From Allacma fusca (Eukaryota; Arthropoda; Collembola; Symphypleona; Sminthuridae), in the NCBI GenBank assembly GCA_947179485.1, contig OX359246.1, positions 39,535,632 to 39,599,631 of the forward strand: DNA of 64,000 nucleotides. Direction: 5' to 3'. The notes beneath the pieces are model-generated. The model saw only the letters and a list, made by a program, of their open reading frames with translations, was not told where the DNA came from and made no database searches. How positions within the stretch are numbered: the stretch's first letter is position 1; every line of letters begins with the position of its first letter. Positions 61,359 through 64,000 of this stretch are shown here, in pieces. Both the position numbers and the translations under genes were made by a program.

Positions 61359-64000
61359 GATTTTACTTCACCTCAAACTTTTGGGAATATTTCAGTGATT
61401 TACAACCTCTTTTATTAATTCATGACATTTTTATTAGCTGTAATTACATGACGGATGGGACTTATTATTGCATTTACAAACAGAACGTAATATGTATACT
61501 CATGCACTCAAACACACACACATGCACTTTTTCCTCGCTTTCTTTTTCTTGTAGGACTTAAACGTGTGTGTGTGTGTGTGTGTTTGTATTTTTTTAAATA
61601 CTTGTTGATAAATTGAATTAAATTGAATTATTTTTCTCCAGTTTCTTCCCCGTTCTTTTGACATTTTTTTTTTGCATTCCACACAAGAGGAGTCATATAT
61701 TTAACTTTGCTTGTGAAGTTACATATGGTGGAAATCAGATATGGAATTTAAGGGCGATTTACGTATCAATTCCCCAATGGGATTCAGAGAAATAAATTTA
61801 CATCCATATGACAGAGGAATAGTACATTTCCTATCTACATACATGGATCTGGTAATAGTAGTGGTAATATATAATTACATACATAGATGAAGGGAATTCC
61901 ACGGTCTGGTAAAAACCAGTAAAATTCTAGGAATTTTGATCCGACTGAACAGCTTGGGCTGTCAGTATTCTATATTATATGGGATTTCCAGGAATTTATT
62001 CTTTCCCTCATCTCTCCTCATCTCTATCCTGTATTTTCTTTTAATGGATCTTCCGAGAAAAACATTTCTATTATAAAAATATATTAGGAAGTTCTGAAGT
62101 TGAAAGCTCGGATAATATATTAGTGTAAGTAATTATGGGAATTGTTAGTATGTATGTATTATCTATTATTGTATATTGGGATTTTTATTTGTCTAGAGCA
62201 TTTAAACGCTCCGGATCTTCTTTGACATTGACAGCTCGGATTTGAAAAAAATGTAGCATTTAAATTGGTATTTACATTTTTCTAGAGCCTAGCGCCATGC
62301 CTGACAGTTCTTTGAATTTGACAGTATTTTTAGAGTCACCTTTTGATGTGTGTCCTTATGGATTTACGTATGATGATCATATGTATGTACATATCTAGAT
62401 ATATGATGACAATGAATACTTAAGGACTTGGGGGACCATGTCAGGATATTACATGATGTTGTAATTTGTAATAATTACTTGATGCGTATTTTATTTTATT
62501 TTTGCACGTGCCGAGGACCTGAGACTCTCTTCTACTTTAGTAGCTGTGAAGGTTTTGGTTTTAGTTATAGTTAATTATCATATTTTGCTCTCGTGCTAAA
62601 ACTACTACTACCTATTCTATATATCTATGTATATGCTGCTATTAGTAAATATATAAGTACTTATCTACTCATACTGTAATATTACGAACCCTCTCCATTT
62701 AAAAATACATGCTGGGTGCTTTGCTTGGCCCATAAGTCATAATGTCCGAGTCCATGTAATAATTACAAGGGATGTATAATAGCCATGCTCTGTGTAATTT
62801 GTAACCTCTATGTGCCATGTATAGATTTTTTTTAGTGGTGTCAATTCCCACTACTACAGCTGCTACTACTGTACTACTCCAACTTCCATGAATAATAATA
62901 ATAATCATAATAATAGATATATGTACTTACATAAGCCTTACATGTAATTATTATACAGATCTACATACATACATGCAAACTATAGCACTGCCTATCATAT
63001 TTAAAAAAAAGTAAATCTCACCAAGATACTACTGCTATGCTAAAAGAGTGGTAATGGTATCCCCAGCAATAATCTCTGGCATGAGTGAATGTGCGAAACA
63101 AATCGGTAATTGATTTGGCATTCAACTGACTACTTACTACTACTCCTGCTACGTAAAATACATGGAGTGTGTGTGTGTCACACCATGTACCAACACCAAC
63201 TCTCTTTCTGATCTCTCTCTCTGTCTTTGTACGTCCGTCCGTCGGTCCGTCTATTCGTCCATTGAGATCTAAATATCTAAGATTTAGATAGTAGATTCTA
63301 TGGAGTATGTAATTACTTATATACCTATAGCATATTGCTAATTGTAAGTCCATCTCTTATTTCTCTTCTCTTGGGTTGACGATTGATATGTGTGTCAGTC
63401 ATTACAGTATTATTTTTATTATGGTTAGGTATGGTGGAAGTAAAATGAATATACTAGGAGTGTAATGATATTTTACAGTAAATAGAGATCCTGTGTACAT
63501 CAAAATTAAATATTAAATTCATGCCTGTATAAATTCATTTTGAGTTACCCTCCTCCTCTTCTTCTTGTTCTTCAGCCCGCAAAAATAGGGATAATGACTG
63601 AGAATAGGTATCTTTGAGTTGCTGTTATTTTACTGGAAGGACACAGGACAGCAATACCATTTAGAAAATGGGATGAGGGAAGAGATGTGTGAATCTGTTT
63701 ATTTTGTATTAATTATATATGTAGATATATATTAAGTACATAAATATATTATATGTCAGAGTGTTATGTAATTATATTTATAATTACACTTTCATCACGA
63801 GGACCCTTGAGATCCTATAATAATTATTACAGCATCTTTCTCTCCATTCTCTCAATATAATATGTGGGTGTAGATATGTACCTAATATGTAAATATTGCT
63901 CCTAATGATTTATATAATATGCAATTTTTTTTTTAAATCCTCAATGGCATTCCCAATTACATGTCCGTTGATGCTCATAGTTCCAGCATCCAGTCCCATA

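Larger units (their letters stand above)
55431..64000. other. Gene-free or intronic region rich in GT/CT/T repeats
   Basis: No secure coding exon. A 27-nt segment at about 60480-60506 lies between a pyrimidine-rich acceptor and GTATGT and would keep the frame of the candidate exon at 55321, but it is too short to trust. The region is dominated by GT and CT microsatellites on the + strand. Confidence 0.4.

Noticed and set aside
63576..63607. Strong pyrimidine tract and CAG followed by a short segment and GTATCT
   Set aside because: The frame required by the candidate exon at 55321 meets a stop codon at once.
1..64000. CRISPR arrays, operons, ribosome binding sites, rRNA genes
   Set aside because: None found; the window is eukaryotic and the repeats are microsatellites or transposon arms.

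Overview
This 64 kb window is eukaryotic, A+T-rich and intron-containing, and it reads as arthropod nuclear DNA. The evidence is a two-domain trehalose-6-phosphate synthase of the arthropod type, a divergent chemosensory-type ionotropic glutamate receptor, arthropod-style core promoters (TCAGT/TCATT initiators, one with a downstream DPE) and many CA, GA, CT and ATT microsatellites. My best guess is a crustacean, possibly a caligid copepod (sea louse). That is an inference from overall impression, not something the sequence proves.

Layout. Positions 1-14.6 kb hold no gene I can support, only short repeats and one degenerate minisatellite. A small two-exon candidate gene lies at 14.64-15.16 kb; its conceptual product has a tetrabasic site and a Gly-Arg-Arg site, so it could be a peptide precursor, but it is unproven. 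From 16.45 to about 28.8 kb lies the trehalose synthase gene (TPS, + strand): TATA-Inr promoter, a 735-nt leader without any ATG, six coding exons (858 residues) and a 3' region with AATAAA signals. Its second intron carries an 859-bp inverted-repeat (foldback) element. At 29.2-31.6 kb is an intronless ionotropic receptor gene (721 residues, + strand) with an Inr+DPE promoter. Convergent with it, at 31.88-34.03 kb on the - strand, is ALG3, the ER alpha-1,3-mannosyltransferase of N-glycan assembly (six exons, 443 residues).

From about 36 to 48.7 kb is a transposon graveyard. It includes a three-level nest (hAT-like element > Harbinger-like MITE > second hAT-like MITE), each level with its own terminal inverted repeats and intact target-site duplication; another hAT-like MITE at 41.3-42.0 kb; probable smaller elements at 36.4-37.4 and 42.2-42.5 kb; and a degenerate two-gene DNA transposon (about 43.9-48.7 kb) coding for a broken transposase followed by a DUF4806-family protein.

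The right 15 kb (49-64 kb) is dominated by GT, CT and T-rich simple repeats. I see no secure gene there, only two well-spliced candidate exons (52.04 and 55.32 kb) that could be the start of a long-intron gene running off the right edge.

The three secure host genes have separate jobs: haemolymph sugar synthesis, chemosensation or glutamate-like signalling, and ER N-glycosylation. Nothing suggests co-regulation. The parts most worth a second look are the nested transposons, the two clear core promoters, the candidate peptide precursor, the transposase/DUF4806 ORF junction, and the strand switch of microsatellites between the left and right halves.
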